This document shows positions 19,790 to 22,732 of a DNA stretch of 22,732 bases, one piece after another; the stretch's first letter is position 1; each line of letters opens with the position of its first letter. The stretch lies in NCBI GenBank assembly GCA_004151065.3, contig NWUY0300014873.1, positions 39,283 to 62,014 of the forward strand. Direction: 5' to 3'. The position numbers and the translations under genes were made by a program. Under the pieces are notes generated by a model. That model worked only from the letters and a program-made list of their open reading frames with translations. It was not told where the DNA came from and did not search any database. This stretch comes from Larix sibirica (Eukaryota > Streptophyta > Pinopsida > Pinales > Pinaceae).

Positions 19790-21561
19790 GCCGGGGGCAC
19801 CAATCTTGGGAGCTTCGCATGTGATTGAATAGGCCCCACCTGTCCAGAGGTCGGTGAAGTAGTCCCTTCGTAGTTTCCAGGTTTCTAGTGCTTTAAATGA
19901 CAGTACTCCGGGATTTGGTCATCTTAATAATGGTTTTCAGGTTGCAAAGACTTCCACATCCGTTAAGGAAGGGGCGTTTAAGGAGGTTCAACACGATGAT
20001 CCCAATATCTCATGTGCTATCCTAACTGAGGAACAACCACCCTCCAAAATCCGACAAAAACAATGTATTAAGAAGTCCAACAAAAAATTTCTCGCTCTGG
20101 GAGAAGATATAGAACTATAAGAAGCCATTTCCATGGAGGATCATGCTTTAGTGGGAAGATTTTGAGGCAAGTGTATGAGTATTTCCTCTTTTAGAAGTTG
20201 GGTTTCTCAAAACTAGTTTCTGATTCTTGGCTACAAGCCACAACTTTATGCCCTCACCAGAGGATGGTTGGGAGTGATCCTCGAAACGGCTTCAGATTCT
20301 AAAACTCTCCTCTCATGCATCTGAGAATGGTATTCAACCATTCTCCAACTCAAACGTTGGACTCCCTTTTTCAACTCTAGGACAGAGAAGTTTAATAAAC
20401 AAGCAGTGTGGGTGGAATTCCCTAGACTCGCCCCTTATTTATGGACAACTGAGATTTTCCAGTTTCTGGGAAACTCACTCGGAACTTACCTCAAAGTGGA
20501 TATGGGATTCCAGGAGATAAGTATATTCTCGATTGATAGAGTCTAAGTTGAGTTGGACCTCTACGAAGGGCTCCCTGAGGAAATAGACATCTCTTTGAGG
20601 GGTATACTTTGGAACCAACGCATTGATTACATTGGTATCCATTTTAGATGTAATGGGTGTCACCAATATGGACACCTAGCAAAGTCATGCAACCTAGGTT
20701 CTAGGAAGCAGATATGGAAAAAGAAAGAGTTATCAGAGCTCCCAAGGGCATTGGTCAGACCCTCCTACATGAGATATGATTGTGGTTGGCGAGCGTGCTT
20801 TCTCATCAACAATGAGGTCAACCTCTCCCCCTCCTTCGGCTTCGGAAGGCTCTGGAACCATACTGGGTAAGTCCTTTTTTCCTATGTATCTCTTAGCTCC
20901 TGAAGCTATTCCTGACTCTCTGTTACATCCATGGAATCTTTTTTCTCCTCCTCTACCCCCGACTCGGATCTTGTAGGACTCCCTCATACAGTCTTTGACT
21001 CTGGCTCCCCTATTCGGTCTTAAGTCTCTGTCATCCCTTTTTCTCCAAAAGGTCATTTCAACATCATGGGATTCCTTTTCTGATTTTGTACACACCTCTC
21101 CCAGCGAGGAAGCGCCCTTCCCAAAGAGGGCCTCTACTACTTTACCCTAGAAGGAATTTTCTTCATCCTCCTCTCCCCCCTCCCTTTTTACTATTGTTTT
21201 TTTAGATCTAACCACATCATTGAACAAGATTGTTTATGATTCCATTAAGGCCTTCCCTGTCTCTTGTTCTATTGATAAGCTTTCGACGCCTTCAGATTGC
21301 CCTATTCCCTTGAATCCATCTATGCTTGTCCCAAAGTCCACCAATGGATACAACATGAGGTATAAGATGGGAAAGATGAAAACCTTTGTCCATGGTCTAG
21401 GCTCCGTTAGGGGCCTCTCACACTCTTCACCTAGGCTTCCGGGAAGGCATTCCATCATGGATCCAGCCAAAGATCAAGCAATTATCGACATTAGCATGGG
21501 AAGAAAAAGAATATTATATGGGTTTCTTAGAGCAAGAAAACCCGAGAATAAGTTTCCATGA
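19790..21561 (+). pseudogene. LINE ORF1, DUF4283-like domain and CCHC zinc knuckle
   Basis: The first part (about 19790-20170) is hydrophilic (STPGFGHLNNGFQVAKTSTS, then DHALVGRF) with stops. The DUF4283-like region follows: SSFRSWVSQN, ALTRGWLGVILETAS, LQLKRWTPFFNSRTEKFN, AVWVEFPRLAPYLWTTEIFQ, LGNSLGTYLKVDMGF, a TAA in RV*VELDL at 20545-20547, then GLPEEIDISL and QRIDYIGIHF. The zinc knuckle RCNGCHQYGHLAKSC (about 20647-20691) is intact with C-x2-C-x4-H-x4-C spacing. A variable Ser/Pro-rich region (20870-21220) with frame changes leads to a final open stretch 21220-21561 ending DISMGRKRILYGFL-RARKPENKFP. The protein is thought to coat LINE RNA. At least one stop and one or more frameshifts disable it. 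Confidence 0.85.
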
Positions 21562-22400
21562 TGTTGGTCCTCTCCCTAAACGTTCGAGGGTTCGGGATAC
21601 CCTCCAAAAAATTAGCCCTAAGAAGATTGGTGGAAGTTTACAGATCACAGATTATTATGTTACTGGAAAGTTTAGCTATCGGTGAAGTGATATTATACTA
21701 TCTCAAAAGGCTCCTCCCCATATGGTATTTCATTTGTTCTGATGTAACGAGGAGATCAGGAGGTTTGATTACAGGTTGGTTATCATCAAATTTCTTGAAG
21801 ACAAACAGTTGGGCCATTCATTCTGTCCTGGGGGCGATCCTCTTCTCACGTGAAACAGGATTGGCCTATACTTTTGTTAACATTTGTGGTCCCTACCAAC
21901 AGAGCGAATCTTTCTGGGATCATTTTTTGTAATCAGTTTATTGATGGTGAACCGATTAATCATCGGTGGTGATATAAATTTTACAATGGGTGATGTAGAG
22001 ATATGGGCGCCCCAAGCTCACCGAGACCCCTTTTCTAAATACTTCAACAACATGTTGACTTCTCATTCCATGTTGGACATCCCTTCCATTCAATCAAGAC
22101 CAACATGGCGCGACATGCGGTCTGGGGAGGCTTACATCGCCAAAATATTGGACCGGTTCCTGATTAATGAGGACACTCTTAGTTTTACTGCCTCTGTGAG
22201 ACAATGGGTCGGGATCGGTGGAGACTCTGATCATCACCCCATTCTACTTGAATTGAATCAAAATATAAGGAAACCCCCGAGCCCTTTCAAATTTTATGTG
22301 CACTTGTTGAAGGAAGTGGATTTCAAAGCTATGGTTGTCAAAGAATGGAAGCCTTTCAACAGGGGAGTGGAGCCTCTGCAGCTTTTTAATTTAACAATAA
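21558..22400 (+). pseudogene. LINE ORF2, apurinic-type endonuclease domain
   Basis: ATG at 21558 overlaps the ORF1 stop (ATGA). The first frame (21558-21932) gives LSLNVRGFG, SQIIMLLESLAIGE, RSGGLITGW and FVNICGPYQQSESFWDHF. A one-base loss in a T run (T6 at 21923-21928) moves the continuation to another frame, which reads NRLIIGGDINFTMGDVEIW, LTSHSMLDIPSIQSRPTW, AKILDRFLIN, GGDSDHHPILLELN and KPPSPFKFYVHLL. The motifs that nick target DNA in L1 endonucleases are present: N in NVRG, E in LLES, GGDIN, LDRF, and SDHHP. WKPFNRGVEPLQLF (about 22350) is the last recognisable piece, and the reverse transcriptase is missing. Of all the frames here this one is closest to intact. Confidence 0.87.
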
Positions 22401-22732
22401 TCTTGTTGTGGAAAAAATTGCACAAGTGCACTCTTCCACTTGGTAAGGGGCTAAGCCTTGTAGGTTGCAGCANTTGCATTAATGGAAACCAACTATACCT
22501 TCTATGTATCCTGCACTGTCGAAACCTAACCCTGGGTTCCTTGCTCCTATTTCTTCAATGGATATTTCTCCAACGTTTCCTTACAAACAATGGGTCCCCG
22601 TTTCTCAAGGCCCTCTCCCTTTATTTATAGCAAGGATGAGAGGATAGGCTCGAATGGTAATTTGTTGGTGACGTTATGGTAGTTAGGATAATTGCCATAA
22701 CTAATCCTTAATCAATCTTTTAATATTTGTTT
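22401..22732 (-). other. Right-edge sequence with a minus-strand TATA-like box, probably a repeat
   Basis: The minus strand carries CTATAAATAAAGGGAG (about 22616-22631), a good plant TATA box. Below it is about 150 bases of mixed-composition sequence and an ATG at 22479 opening a frame MQ-LQPTRLSPLP with one ambiguous base (N at 22472). GTTATGG/CCATAAC arms (22673-22679 and 22695-22701) form a short inverted repeat. This could be an LTR promoter of an element extending past the window, or a gene promoter. No LTR ends are visible. Confidence 0.35.

Larger units (their letters stand above)
19781..22400 (+). mobile_element. Plant L1-type LINE, 5' portion only
   Basis: ORF1 (nucleic-acid-binding, with a zinc knuckle) and the ORF2 endonuclease occur in the usual order and orientation. 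The reverse transcriptase, 3' end and poly(A) tail are absent: the endonuclease linker loses recognisable similarity near 22350-22400 and different sequence follows. Ordinary LINE copies are truncated at the 5' end, so loss of the 3' part suggests later deletion or an insertion rather than abortive reverse transcription. Confidence 0.85.

Noticed and set aside
20733-21095. Minus-strand 120-codon frame, Gly/Arg-rich
   Set aside because: It lies antisense to the variable region of LINE ORF1 and is low in complexity, with no supported family.

Overview
The window looks like gene-poor nuclear DNA from a land plant. Three things point that way: a decayed AP2/ERF transcription-factor gene, a decayed class III peroxidase gene with plant-style introns, and a dense layering of chromovirus-type Ty3/gypsy elements and a plant L1-type LINE. 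The degree of decay and nesting would suit a large, slowly purged genome such as a gymnosperm. That last step is inference, not something read from the bases. I see no intact cellular gene, rRNA, tRNA or CRISPR array.

Layout. 1-700 is AT-rich DNA with a 168-bp-spaced direct repeat. 707-1156 (minus) is an ERF pseudogene. 1595-2080 (minus) is the 3' half of a class III peroxidase gene, also broken. 2497-2619 is a duplicated hairpin (MITE-like) and 3150-3277 a 28-bp tandem repeat. 3572-4344 (plus) is an orphan gag-like frame with two damaged zinc knuckles. It is followed by a polypurine tract and a possible LTR (4622-5570).

The centre, about 5571-18868, reads best as two nested Ty3/gypsy elements, both on the minus strand. 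The outer one has a 5' LTR (18377-18868), a primer-binding site, gag with a zinc knuckle, and the first part of protease at 17.0-17.1 kb. Its protease, the C-terminal half of RT, RNase H, integrase and chromodomain resume below about 8.3 kb, and a polypurine tract and 3' LTR fragment lie at 5571-5714. The inner element (about 8.85-17.01 kb) interrupts it in protease. It has two related LTR copies, a long leader containing about 98-bp tandem repeats, gag, protease, RT (with an 87-N assembly gap), RNase H, integrase and a chromodomain. Both elements carry many stops and frameshifts, and several catalytic residues are changed.

19.8-22.35 kb (plus) is a plant L1-type LINE, 5' part only. ORF1 (DUF4283-like domain and an intact CCHC knuckle) runs into ORF2 through an ATGA overlap, and the ORF2 endonuclease is nearly intact apart from a one-base frameshift at a T run. 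The last 300 bases carry a minus-strand TATA-like box and probably belong to another repeat.

No cooperating operon-like system or clearly new biological system is visible. The points most worth following are the two unreported host pseudogenes, the gag-only element, and the repeat-bearing leader of the inner retrotransposon.
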